This document shows, piece by piece, positions 12,171 to 21,369 of a stretch of 64,000 bases of DNA. Numbering within the stretch: position 1 is the first letter of the stretch; every line of letters begins with the position of its first letter. The notes under the pieces were generated by a model. It made no database searches, was not told the DNA's origin, and saw only the letters and a program-made list of their open reading frames with translations. Made by a program: the position numbers and the translations under genes. The DNA is taken from the NCBI GenBank assembly GCA_018398585.1, contig JAGTTD010000005.1, positions 10,219,355-10,283,354 of the forward strand. Reading direction: 5' to 3'. This stretch comes from Simmondsia chinensis (taxonomy: Eukaryota > Streptophyta > Magnoliopsida > Caryophyllales > Simmondsiaceae).

Positions 12171-12252
12171 CTATTTGTAAATGAGTATGACTTTACTTAA
12201 AGAGGAATGATATTTGTCGATGAGTATGACTTTACTTAAAGAGGAAGGATAT
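12171..12252. repeat. Two-copy 39-bp tandem repeat in the solo LTR
   Basis: A unit with GATGAGTATGACTTTACTT and AAAGAGGAA occurs twice in tandem with few differences. Confidence 0.8.
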
Positions 12253-12313
12253 TTGTATATGCTTGATTCTATCTTTTGTACTTGTGCATAAATGTGTTTT
12301 GGAGGGATAAAAT

Positions 12314-12450
12314 AGGCGAATTGTGTTGATTTTACCTCTATTGGGCAAATTGTGTTGCTTTTGTCTCTAGCGGGCGAATTGTGTTAATTTTACCTCTACT
12401 GGACAAATTGTGTTGATTTACCCTTACTGGGCAAATTGCGTTGTTTTAAA
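12314..12450. repeat. About five-copy 29-bp tandem repeat in the solo LTR
   Basis: A unit built on GGGCAAATTGTGTTGATTTT and a CCTCTACT-like spacer is repeated with variation. Such arrays are common in LTR U3 regions. Confidence 0.8.
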
Positions 12451-13190
12451 TTTTTGTTCAAATAATTGTTTTTGTAACCTACTTGCCCATCTACAGTAGC
12501 AAGCTGCTCAATTATAGTTTATTAACAGCTGGATATTTGCCTGATCCACATAAAGGTCATTCACAAACATGATATTTATTTACCTATGATGATACTGCTA
12601 TATCTTGGTGTTCTACCAAACAAACAATAGCAGCAACTTCTTCAAATCATGCTGAAATACTTGCATTTCATGAAGCAAGTATGAAATGTTTATGGTTGAG
12701 ATCTCTTATTCAAATCTTCAAGAGGAATGCGGTCTTCCAACAATCGGAGGGAGCCTAACAAAACTTAATGAAGATAATGTTGCATGTATTACTCAAATCA
12801 AAAGTGGATACATCAAAGGCGACATAACTAAACATATCTCATCAAAGCTCTTCTTTACACATGAGCTCCAAAAGCCGGGTGAAATAGATGTTTATCAAGT
12901 CTACTCAAGTAAGAACCTAGCAGATTTGTTAACGAAAGCATTGCCAACAGCAACTTTTGAGAAATTAGTTCATAAGATTGGTATGCATTGAGACAGGAAC
13001 GCCCCTTACTAATATGTTCACATGGGAGGGGGGTAAATATGCACTGTACTGTTTTTTCCCTTCGGTTTTTATCCCACTGAGTTTTTCCTGGCAGGGTTTT
13101 TAACAAGACATGCGTATCTAACTTGGACACTATATAATTTCAAAAGTGTTATGTCCCGTAATGTTATAAAGGAAAATATCCAAAGGGGAG

Positions 13191-13624
13191 TATTGTAAAT
13201 ATTGGATATTTTTCGGGTACAATTTTTATGGTCGAATTCGGATATTATTAAATATCTTAGAAAATTAGAAATTATGTAAAATACCTTTGTATACATATAT
13301 ACATATAATATAGTATATATATCTACTTTCTTCGTGATTAAGCAAGCCCCACCGCTGAAATTTGTATAAATAGAGACATAGAAAAGCAGTGCAACAGACA
13401 CAACACAAGCGAGAAAAAAGTAGAATTGAGAGAAGCTACAGTGAATAAGTTCAAGAGTTTGAAAGATTTTATAATAAAATATTAAGAGAATTATTTGAAT
13501 AGAAGAAAAACTTCTCTTATTCTTTAATTCTGATATAAAATACTTGCTATTTTCTTCAAATATATTTGGGTTTGAATTTTTATTATCATCCTTTTGACTA
13601 TAATATGTTTACAGTTTTATAACA
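13191..13624 (+). repeat. Copia-1 3' LTR
   Basis: It begins TATTGTAAATATTGG after the polypurine tract and ends TTTTATAACA, pairing with the 5' LTR. It is also clearly related to the solo LTR at 36059-37345. Confidence 0.92.
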
Positions 13625-13984
13625 TAAAATATTTTTTTAGTTTACTGGTTTTTGAGAAATAATATTTTAGTTCAACGGCCATTAATTTTTTTCACAAAAA
13701 TTTACAAAAATGAATAAAATACCCTATTAAAAATACGGTTTACAATAAAAAAAAAGATAAATTACAATCTCCTACTCACAGCCACCCCAACACCCAAGAA
13801 AAAGTAAAATCTCCAACTACTAGTTACCCCAGCGCCCCCCCCCCCCCCCCCGGTTCCCCTTGCCGTCAACCCCCTGCTGGTCCAATGCAGCGTCACCCCA
13901 CCTTCACACGTCACCCCATCTCACCACCACTGGTCCCTCCCCCCTCATCCTCTCTCTCTTGCTGCCTTCTATTTCTTTGTCCTT
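13625..13984. repeat. Left TIR of the Mutator-like element, inner part
   Basis: After the Copia target duplication the arm continues with TTTTTTTAGTTTACTGG and AATAATATTTTAGTTCAAC, whose complements lie at 21700-21760. Further in, CAGCCACCCC and a pyrimidine-rich CCTCATCCTCTCTCTC stretch mirror the purine-rich right arm. A run of 17 C lies at 13835-13851. Confidence 0.65.
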
Positions 13985-14417
13985 CCAAAGAGTAAGGTAA
14001 AAACAAAGCGAGCCGAGCACCCCCTTGTTCGAACTCGGTTTGATATGAATATAGAGTGTTTGGGACTCGGATTAGCTCAGCTCGTTAGGCTTATTGAGCC
14101 GAGTCGAGCTCATTATCGAGTTGAGTCAAACTTATTATCGAGCCCAATCGAGTTTAAAACCGAGCCAACCTTTCAATTGAGTAGAGCCCATTAATGAGCC
14201 AAGCTTTTTAAGTTATTATGAGGCATTATCGGACTATTTTTGAACCAATACCAACTGTTTCGAGCTCATAACGAGCTAATATCGAGCCCCGTAATGAGCT
14301 CTTATCGAGCCCTTATCAAACTGTTCATGAACATTACTGAGCTGAGCACCCCTTGCTCGAACTCAGCTCGTTAAGCTTATCGAGCTTGCTCAAACTCGAC
14401 TCAATAAGCTATCGAGC

Positions 14418-15026
14418 TGTCACCCACCGCCTTAGTTTGTAGGATTTTTAGTACTTTTTATACCATGTATTTTGTGTATGTAATACTTGTATTTAATTTA
14501 CGTGTAATTAAGCAAAATCCACGTGTGTAATTACTTGGATGTGTGACGTGGTGCTTAGGGAGGTTAAGATAGTTTTAGGCGGTTGGATAAGGTAGTTATT
14601 TTCCTGATTTTTAGGCGTGTAATTAGGCTAGATTTTAGGGGAAGATGTATTTGGTTGTTTATGCCTATCATATACATTGTACCGGTTTCATTCTTAGTGC
14701 AATATAAATAGGTGCCAAGCACCCATGAAAAGGGTAATTTTCCCTTTACCCACAAACATTGTGCACGTGTGTTTATGTGTTCTTCATGTTGTTTATATTG
14801 TGATCTTCCATAAAATACCGGGTGAGAGTGTGAGTGTAATTCAATCATCTTGTATTCCATTATTCACTTCCCAATCAAAATACAAAACAAACGAGACTTG
14901 GGGACTTTGGGCGGATTCCTTACCGTTGCAAGGAGATTTGGACGCTTGACTCAATTAGGGACTTTCTAGAGTGACATTGAGTGGCATCACCGGACTTTGA
15001 CTTAGGAATTTAGTCATCCCGTGACA
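14418..15026 (+). repeat. Gypsy 5' LTR
   Basis: It is 609 bp and matches 19882-20490 base for base in length. TATAAATA at about 14704 is a likely promoter core in GTGCAATATAAATAGG. Confidence 0.97.
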
Positions 15027-15030
15027 AACG

Positions 15031-15042
15031 TGGTATCAGAGC
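15031..15042 (+). promoter_or_regulatory. Gypsy primer-binding site
   Basis: TGGTATCAGAGC lies four bases after the LTR and matches the 3' end complement of plant initiator tRNA-Met, the usual plus-strand signal for minus-strand priming. Confidence 0.95.
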
Positions 15043-15055
15043 AAAGTTTAGTACT

Positions 15056-16900
15056 ATGGCCGGAAGTGTAGTGAATGAAGAGGTTAATGCAAGCACTTCG
15101 CTCATTGGAGAAGAACCACCAAGGGGTAGACCCGAGACTCGCACCAAGAAATCTAAGACCAAGGATCTCTCCGTTAATAGGGAGCTCGTGGCCTTGGACA
15201 CAAGGGTGTCTCGGTTAGAGGTTGTTGTTGGGGAAATTCATGAACACCTTGACAGCGTTGAAGAAGTGAGGGAGGCCGTGGTCACGCTTGAAAGCCAAAC
15301 CCTCACGGCTTTGAACGAGGTTAAGGCTACAATCGATGGGGAATTACAAAAATTGTCTTCTGCCGTGTTAGGGTTGAGACAAGATTTGGAATTAGTGAAG
15401 ACCGAGTGTCCTCTCCTCAAAGGGCCATACGCAGGTGGACTGGGCACGGGGTCTGCGTCCCGTGTCAGGGTCCCGGAACCACCAAGGTTTGGGGGCAGGC
15501 GCAATGCGAAAGAGGTTGACGGCTTTCTTTGGGGATTAGAAAGGTACTTCGAAGCATTACGTTTAGGGGATGATGCTTCCAAAATCAACACGGCTACTCT
15601 TTATTTTGAGGGGGACGCCGGGTTATGGTGGAGGGTTCGCCATGGGGACATTGCTAGGGGGCAATGTACTATGGATACTTGGGATGAGTTTGTCAGAGAA
15701 TTCAAAAGACAATTCTTCCCGGAGAACGCAGGTGAGTTGGCCATGAAAAGGCTTCATAACTTGAAGCATTCAGGGTCGGTGAGGGACTATATTGCTGAGT
15801 ATCAGTCTCTCATGTTGGAGATTCCGGAGATGACAGAGGCTAACCGCCTCTTCTATTTCATGGATGGCCTTCAAACTTGGGCCGAAGTGGAATTGAAGAG
15901 ACGGGGAGTTCAGGAATTGACGAGTGCCATTGTTGAGGCCGAGGGTTTGGTAGAGTACAAGAGGGACTCTACCAAGAAGAAAGAAGTCAAGGGTGGGAAG
16001 GGGAAAGGTGGGGGAGACCGCCCTCACAAACCTCCGACTCACAAAGACAAGGGCAAGCAACACGAGGGGAAACAGGACCAAGGAAAACGCAGGGACTGCT
16101 TCTTGTGTGGTGGGCCTCACTATGTTCATGAGTGTCCACAACGCAAGGCTCTCAACGCACTTGTGACAACGCCTGAACCAGAACCGGAGGACACCAACAT
16201 TGGCGCTATGCGCACCCTGGGAGCTATTTCCCAAGGGGCGCGCACTGGGTCGGGCCGAGGCGCGCACGCTGGGCATAGTGGGCGCAGATTAGGGCATGTC
16301 AGGACCGAGACTTGGCATGCCAGGACCGAGACTTGGCATGCCAGGACCGAGACTGGACCTGCCAAGGCCGAGACAGGGGTGTCATTGACACAGATGCTAG
16401 AGCAGGGTCGTGGACAGAAGCGCCTGGCTGGGCATCCTCTGTGGACTGAGGCGCAGACACGCGTGGAGGCCCCAGGGGTTGTCAGGGCCGTGGGAACTGA
16501 GGCACGCGACAGTGGAGATCCGCATAGGGGACTGATGTTCGTTATTGCCCATGTCAATGGCGTGGAAACGAAGGCCTTGGTTGACACAGGGGCTTCTCAT
16601 AACTTTATCTCCATGGAGGAGGCAGCACGGCTCAAGTTGAGCCTCGACAAGGGGGTGGGTTGGTTGAAGACAATGAATGCTTCAACCCAACCTATCCATG
16701 GGGTAGCTAGGAACGTGCGCATCCAGTTGGGGAATTGGTGCGGCACGGTGGATTTGACAGTGGTGCCCTTAGATGATTTTAGGTTCGTCTTGGGAATGGA
16801 TTTCCTTGATGGGGTCAAAACCTTTTCCTTTACAAAAGATAACCAAAATGGTCATAACACATGGGGGGAGAGTCTTTGGGGTGCCTTTACTACGGGGTAG
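15056..16900 (+). CDS. Gypsy gag and aspartic protease, 614 aa
   Basis: The first ATG after the primer site opens one uninterrupted frame. Residues about 40-125 look coiled-coil (RVSRLEVVVGEIHEHLDSVE). A retrotransposon gag domain follows at about 150-300 (VPEPPRFGGRRNAKEVDGFL, YFEGDAGLWWRVRHG). The zinc knuckle CFLCGGPHYVHEC lies near residue 350 (CX2CX3HX4C). About residues 412-440 hold tandem seven-residue units (HARTETW). The protease motif ALVDTGASHNFI is near 505. The frame ends just after LGMDFLDGV, where the family normally runs on into RT. The RT frame overlaps it from 16773, offset by +1. Gag packages element RNA and protease matures the polyprotein; this is family knowledge. Confidence 0.93.
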   Translation: MAGSVVNEEVNASTSLIGEEPPRGRPETRTKKSKTKDLSVNRELVALDTRVSRLEVVVGEIHEHLDSVEEVREAVVTLESQTLTALNEVKATIDGELQKLSSAVLGLRQDLELVKTECPLLKGPYAGGLGTGSASRVRVPEPPRFGGRRNAKEVDGFLWGLERYFEALRLGDDASKINTATLYFEGDAGLWWRVRHGDIARGQCTMDTWDEFVREFKRQFFPENAGELAMKRLHNLKHSGSVRDYIAEYQSLMLEIPEMTEANRLFYFMDGLQTWAEVELKRRGVQELTSAIVEAEGLVEYKRDSTKKKEVKGGKGKGGGDRPHKPPTHKDKGKQHEGKQDQGKRRDCFLCGGPHYVHECPQRKALNALVTTPEPEPEDTNIGAMRTLGAISQGARTGSGRGAHAGHSGRRLGHVRTETWHARTETWHARTETGPAKAETGVSLTQMLEQGRGQKRLAGHPLWTEAQTRVEAPGVVRAVGTEARDSGDPHRGLMFVIAHVNGVETKALVDTGASHNFISMEEAARLKLSLDKGVGWLKTMNASTQPIHGVARNVRIQLGNWCGTVDLTVVPLDDFRFVLGMDFLDGVKTFSFTKDNQNGHNTWGESLWGAFTTG

Positions 16901-19850
16901 GGTGGGGGCTAGACTCCTTTCTGCCATGCAAGTTAGGAGGGGGATAAGGAAAAAGAGGGAGACCTTCATTGCCACACTAGTTGGGGGTGAGGGAGAGGAT
17001 TCTTCGAACATACCCAGGGAAATACAAGGGGTCCTAGAAACCTTCAAAGATGTCATGCCACCCGAGTTACCCAAACATCTACCACCTAGGAGGGGAGTAG
17101 ATCATAAGATTGAGTTGGAGCATGGGGCAAGGCCTCCCGCCATGGGGCCTTACCTCATGGCTCCTCCCGAATTGGAAGAGTTGAGGAGGCAGTTGGGGGA
17201 TCTTCTTGACTCGGGGTTCGTTAGGCCTTCCAAGGCTCCTTATGGTGCGCCCGTTTTGTTCCAAAAGAAACAAGACGGTTCTCTTCGAATGTGCATTGAC
17301 TATAGGGCCTTGAACAAGGTCACTGTGAAGAATAAGTATCCTATCCCGCTTGTGGCCGATTTGTTTGATCGGTTGGGTAAGGCCCGGATCTTTTCTAAGT
17401 TGGATTTGAGGTCGGGTTATTGGCAGGTCAGGATAGCGCAGGGGGACGAGCCCAAGACAACTTGTGTGACACGATATGGGTCATATGAGTTTCTTGTCAT
17501 GCCTTTTGGTTTGACAAATGCACCCGCAACATTTTGTACTTTGATGAATGAGATTTTCAAGCCGTTTTTGGACAAATTTGTTGTGGTTTACCTCGATGAC
17601 ATAGTTGTGTATAGCGAGTCATTGGGGGAGCATGTGGCGCACTTGGCCCAGGTTTTTCAGGTTTTGAGGGAAAACCAGTTGTACGTGAAACAGGAGAAGT
17701 GCTCCTTTGCTCAGGAGGAAGTTCAGTTCCTTGGCCACCGTATAGGCCATGGAAAGATCAGCATGGACAACGCTAAGGTTCTTGCTATTGAAGAATGGAG
17801 TGCGCCCACGGATGTTAGTGCACTAAGGTCGTTCTTAGGCCTAGTGAACTACTACCATAGGTTCATTCAAGGGTATTCGGCTAGGGCTACGCCCCTAACC
17901 AATTTGCTTAGGAAGAAGGTGCCGTGGCATTGGGATGATGCTTGTCACAACGCCTTCATGGATCTCAAGAGGGCCGTCATGGAAGAGCCGGTCCTTTGTC
18001 TACCTGATTTTGCTTTGCCGTTTGAAGTTCATACCGATGCTTCGGATTATGCAATAGGAGGGGTTTTGATGCAACAAGGACACCCCGTGGCATTCGAGTC
18101 CAGAAAACTCAATGACACGGAACGCTGTTATGCCGTTCATGACAAGGAAATGACCGCCATAATTCATTGTCTAAGAATTTGGCGTCACTACTTGTTGGGG
18201 AGTAAGTTTGTGATTAAGACCGACAATGTAGCTACGAGTTACTTCCAAAATCAAAAGAAACTCAGTCCGAAACAGGCCCGGTGGCAGGACTTTCTAGCGG
18301 AGTTCGATTATGTCATGGAGTACAAACCGGGTAAGGTGAACGTAGTGGCAGACGCGTTGAGTCGCAGGCACGGGTTGGCTGCTGTCAGTGCTGTCCAGGG
18401 CACGGTCCTGGACAAGATTAAGGAAGGTATGACACGGGACCCTTGGTGTCAGACAATGTCAGGACTTGCGGCACAAGGTCAGACACGCAGGTTTTGGTTT
18501 GACAATGGGCTGTTGTTCACAGTGGGCTGTCGGGTGTATGTGCCTAGGTGGGCCAACTTGAGGCGTGACATACTCAAGGAATGTCATGACATGCCTTGGG
18601 CTGGGCACCCGGAGAGGACAACGGCGCTTTTGGAGGAAAACTTTTACTGGCCTAGGATGAGGGACGACGTAGAAGTGTTTGTCAAGACATGTCTTGTTTG
18701 TCAACAGGACAAGGCTGAGTTGAAGACACCGGATGGGTTGCTTGAGCCTCTGCCCGTACCTACCCGTCCGTGGGAGAGCATATCCATGGACTTCATCTCT
18801 GCTTTGCCAAACTCCGAAGGTATGGGTTCTATTATGGTTATAGTAGATCGTTTGACAAAGTATGGGACGTTCATTGCAGCTACCAAGGATTGCAATGCCG
18901 TTGAGGCCGCTCGCTTGTTCTTCAAGTATGGGGTCAAATATTTGGGTTTGCCTAGGAGTATCATTAGTGATAGGGACCCTAGGTTTACGGGTAAATTTTG
19001 GAGTGAGCTTTTCAAATTAATGGGCTCGAACCTCCATTATTCCACGAGCTTTCATCCTCAAACGGATGGACAAACCGAGAGAGTGAATGCCTTAGTGGAG
19101 TTGTACTTGAGGCACTACGTGAGTGCCAACCAAAGGGACTGGGCACGGTTGCTTGACATTGCCCAGTTTTCCTTCAACCTGCAGCGCAGCGAGAGCACGG
19201 GGCACAGCCCGTTTGAACTAGCCACGGGTCAGCAGCCCTTGACACCACAGGCAGTGACATCCGGGTATATGGGGGCCAGCCCTGTTGCATTCCAGACAGT
19301 GAGGGACTGGCAGGAGAAGCTTGAGATGGCTAAGGCATACCTGAACTGGGCCCAGCGCAAGATGAAGAAATGGGCCGACACTAAGCGGAGACACTTAGAG
19401 TTTAGGATTGGGGACATGGTCATGGTGAAGTTGCTGCCTCAACAGTTCAAAGTGTTTCGTAAGGTGCACAAGGGGCTTGTGCGCAGGTATGAAGGCCCTT
19501 TTCCTATCATTGCTAAGGTAGGGAAAGTGTCTTATAGGGTGGAGCTGCCACCCAAGTTGAAGATTCATCCGGTTTTTCACGTAAGCTACTTGAAGCCATA
19601 CAATCAAGACTCGGAAGAACCGGATAGGGGCGTGACACAGCGCGCCCCTACGGCTGTGACAGTGTCCTATGCCAGGGGCCTGGAACAGGTTCTCGCCGAC
19701 CGGACCGTGAGGCGCAGAGGTGTGCCTCGGTACACGGAGGACCTCATCCATTGGAAGGGACAACCAGTAGTGGAAGCGAGCTGGGAGAAAGAAGATGATT
19801 TGTGGCAGTATCAGAAGGAGATTGAAGCCTTCAAATCTACATCACATTGA
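16773..19850 (+). CDS. Gypsy pol: RT, RNase H, integrase and chromodomain, 1025 aa
   Basis: The frame is open for 1025 codons, but its first 40 or so residues overlap gag-protease and the listed ATG is not a likely start. RT: KAPYGAPVLFQKKQDGSLRM, LDLRSGYWQVRI, MPFGLTNAPATFC and catalytic YLDD at about residue 273. RNase H: HTDASDYAIGGVL near 417. Integrase: zinc-binding H..H..CLVCQQ near 605-646, core D in SMDFISAL, D in ISDRDPRF, E in TDGQTERVN, then a GPF module (RYEGPFPII). The C-terminal 50 residues (VLADRTVRRRGVPRYTEDLI, HWKGQPVVEASWEKEDDL) form a chromodomain, which marks chromoviruses and probably guides insertion to marked chromatin. Catalytic residues look intact. Expression needs a frameshift, or the copy is dead through one indel. 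Confidence 0.93.
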   Translation: MILGSSWEWISLMGSKPFPLQKITKMVITHGGRVFGVPLLRGRVGARLLSAMQVRRGIRKKRETFIATLVGGEGEDSSNIPREIQGVLETFKDVMPPELPKHLPPRRGVDHKIELEHGARPPAMGPYLMAPPELEELRRQLGDLLDSGFVRPSKAPYGAPVLFQKKQDGSLRMCIDYRALNKVTVKNKYPIPLVADLFDRLGKARIFSKLDLRSGYWQVRIAQGDEPKTTCVTRYGSYEFLVMPFGLTNAPATFCTLMNEIFKPFLDKFVVVYLDDIVVYSESLGEHVAHLAQVFQVLRENQLYVKQEKCSFAQEEVQFLGHRIGHGKISMDNAKVLAIEEWSAPTDVSALRSFLGLVNYYHRFIQGYSARATPLTNLLRKKVPWHWDDACHNAFMDLKRAVMEEPVLCLPDFALPFEVHTDASDYAIGGVLMQQGHPVAFESRKLNDTERCYAVHDKEMTAIIHCLRIWRHYLLGSKFVIKTDNVATSYFQNQKKLSPKQARWQDFLAEFDYVMEYKPGKVNVVADALSRRHGLAAVSAVQGTVLDKIKEGMTRDPWCQTMSGLAAQGQTRRFWFDNGLLFTVGCRVYVPRWANLRRDILKECHDMPWAGHPERTTALLEENFYWPRMRDDVEVFVKTCLVCQQDKAELKTPDGLLEPLPVPTRPWESISMDFISALPNSEGMGSIMVIVDRLTKYGTFIAATKDCNAVEAARLFFKYGVKYLGLPRSIISDRDPRFTGKFWSELFKLMGSNLHYSTSFHPQTDGQTERVNALVELYLRHYVSANQRDWARLLDIAQFSFNLQRSESTGHSPFELATGQQPLTPQAVTSGYMGASPVAFQTVRDWQEKLEMAKAYLNWAQRKMKKWADTKRRHLEFRIGDMVMVKLLPQQFKVFRKVHKGLVRRYEGPFPIIAKVGKVSYRVELPPKLKIHPVFHVSYLKPYNQDSEEPDRGVTQRAPTAVTVSYARGLEQVLADRTVRRRGVPRYTEDLIHWKGQPVVEASWEKEDDLWQYQKEIEAFKSTSH

Positions 19851-19869
19851 CGAGGGCGTCAATGGCTTT

Positions 19870-19881
19870 GGTGGGGGAGAG
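19870..19881 (+). promoter_or_regulatory. Gypsy polypurine tract
   Basis: GGTGGGGGAGAG directly precedes the TGTCACCC start of the 3' LTR and is the expected plus-strand primer. Confidence 0.85.
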
Positions 19882-20490
19882 TGTCACCCACCGCCTTAGT
19901 TTGTAGGATTTTTAGTGCTTTTTATACCATGTATTTTGTGTATGTAATACTTGTATTTAATTTACGTGTAATTAAGCAAAATCCACCTGTGTAATTACTC
20001 GGATGTGTGACGTGGTGCTTAGGGACGTTAAGATAGTTTTAGGCGGTTGGATAAGGTGGTTATTTTCCTGATTTTTAGGTGTGTAATTAGGCTAGATTTT
20101 AGGGGAAGATGTATTTGGTTGTTTATGCCTATCATGTACATTGTACCGGTTTCATTCTTAGTGCAATATAAATAGGTGCCAAGCACCCATGAAAAGGGTA
20201 ATTTTCCCTTTACCCACAAACATTGTGTACGTGTGTTTATGTGTTCTTCATGTTGTTTATACTGTGATCTTCCATAAAATACCGATTGAGAGTGTGAGTG
20301 TAATTCAATCATCTTGTATTCCATTATTCACTTCCCAATCAAAATACTAAACAAACGAGACTTGGGGACTTTGGGCGGATTCCTTACCGTTGCAAGGAGA
20401 TTTGGACGCTTGACTCAATTAGGGACTTTCTAGAGTGACATTGAGTGGCATCGCCGGACTTGGACTTAGGAATTTAGTCATCCCGTGACA
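19882..20490 (+). repeat. Gypsy 3' LTR
   Basis: It is 609 bp and differs from the 5' LTR at 14 positions by hand count, all substitutions, no length change. Confidence 0.97.
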
Positions 20491-20663
20491 GAGCGCTCCT
20501 AATAAACATGAATGAGCCCTAATCGATTTTGAACATAAGTAATTCATTGAACGCTCTGTTCATTTACACCCCATTCAAAGAGGACAAAGAGAGGGGCGGG
20601 AGGACAAAGGGATGAAAGGTGAGTGGTTGGTAGTGTTGTCTGGCGGTCATGGTCAACTTTGGT

Positions 20664-21361
20664 GGCCTGCATAGAAGTGTTCATGGTTCGATTAATCGTA
20701 TCGAAAAGTATTTCAGTTTGGTTCACCGTAACAAAAATACTAAAAATATCTAACCATTACTATAACCAAAAAGATCGGTTAATTGACTTCGGTTAATTGG
20801 TTCTGTTATTCCAGTTAATCGATAACCAAAAAATTAATACGAAACTTCTTTCGTGTTATATGATCTATCTTCTTAATTGATTGTACATGTCCAAAAAAAT
20901 CCATAAGACTTGAGAATATTCAATAGAGTATAAGCTTATAATCAATTTTGAAAAATTAAACATATAATATCTCATTTTAACCAGTATATGGGAAAACGAA
21001 TAACACTGAATTTTAGCAAAGTAATGCATAATTAATATTTGAGATATAATAGTAGGGGCATGAATACTCTATAATAGAAGATGAATGGGGGGAAGATAAC
21101 GTTGGTCATGTATTATGGAATAGTCACTTATATGTTAGAAAATTATATTTTAGTGAACAAAATATTATGACCATGTTAAACATATATATGATATATATTA
21201 TTTCGTTAAATCGGTTAACTAAAATGGACAAAATCACTAATCGTTACCATTCCGAAATACCTCAAACTTATTCAGCTCATTTAACTGAACTGAAAATTAG
21301 GTATGGTTAGCCGCATTTTCGGTTCGGTATTTTGGTTATAGATTTTTGGAACATCCCTAGC
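20664..21361. mobile_element. hAT-like MITE B
   Basis: The left end TAGAAGTGTTCATGGTTCG and the complement of the right end (CTAGGGATGTTCC) resemble hAT termini of the TAGGG(A/G)TGTTC type. Subterminal GGTTCGATTAATCG, GGTTAATTG and CGGTTCGGTATTTTGG words are typical of such MITEs. The interior is AT-rich and has no transposase. A clear 8-bp duplication was not confirmed. Confidence 0.5.
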
Positions 21362-21369
21362 TAACCGCA

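Larger units (their letters stand above)
11825..12527. mobile_element. Solo LTR nested in Copia-1 RNase H
   Basis: The insert begins TGTTTGTGATG and ends TTATTAACA, is 703 bp long, and is flanked by GCCGG (11820-11824) and GCTGG (12528-12532), a 5-bp duplication with one C/T difference. Removing the insert and one copy restores the Copia reading frame across the RNase H motif. No internal region or second LTR is present. The parent family is not identified. Confidence 0.75.
10648..12991 (+). pseudogene. Copia-1 reverse transcriptase and RNase H, broken
   Basis: RT is recognised from DWPKWKEAIQVELNSL, YKWVFVQKRNE, KARLVAQGFSQRPGIDYE and LMDVVTAYLYG (10770-11085), then the catalytic IVYVDDLNIIG near 11323 and YLGAIGVLMYLANYTR near 11610. 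RNase H starts with LRYLRGTSDM and GYADA at 11740-11820, is split by a solo LTR (11825-12527), and resumes with GYLPDPHKGHSQT and AISWCSTKQTIA at 12532-12630. The end (LADLLTKALPTATFEKLV) is typical of Copia. Stops at 11130 and 11681 and frameshifts rule out a product. Confidence 0.88.
6675..13624 (+). mobile_element. Copia-1, old full-length Ty1/Copia element
   Basis: The element has two LTRs, a gag-PR-INT-RT-RNase H order typical of Copia, a polypurine tract (AAAGGGGAG, 13182-13190) and a perfect 5-bp target duplication TAAAA (6670-6674 and 13625-13629). It sits inside the left TIR of the Mutator-like element. The coding region is broken by many stops and frameshifts and by two later insertions, a 5S-headed SINE and a solo LTR. 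By hand alignment roughly one LTR site in six or seven differs, so the insertion is old. Confidence 0.92.
14418..20490 (+). mobile_element. Young chromodomain Ty3/Gypsy element, full length
   Basis: Two 609-bp LTRs starting TGTCACCC and ending GTGACA flank a primer-binding site, gag-protease, a long pol with chromodomain, and a polypurine tract. GAGC occurs on both sides (14414-14417 and 20491-20494) as a probable target duplication; the fifth base differs. I count 14 differences between the LTRs, about 2.3 percent, so the insertion is recent compared with every other full element here. The only coding break seen is the frame offset between gag-protease and pol. Confidence 0.96.
13993..20574. 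mobile_element. hAT-like MITE A, split by a Gypsy element
   Basis: The two halves (13993-14417 and 20495-20574) are rich in GAGCTCG and CGAGCC words, a known look of plant hAT MITEs. The right end TTTACACCCC mirrors the left GGTAAAAAC start. Flanks CCAAAGAG (13985-13992) and TCAAAGAG (20575-20582) fit an 8-bp hAT target duplication with one mismatch. The Gypsy element divides it at GAGC. No transposase is present. Confidence 0.6.

Noticed and set aside
12171..12450. CRISPR-like array
   Set aside because: Direct repeats without unique spacers of regular size; these are tandem repeats in a plant LTR.
15238..16587. Several minus-strand frames over Gypsy gag
   Set aside because: Shadow frames of the plus-strand gag, which has clear domains.
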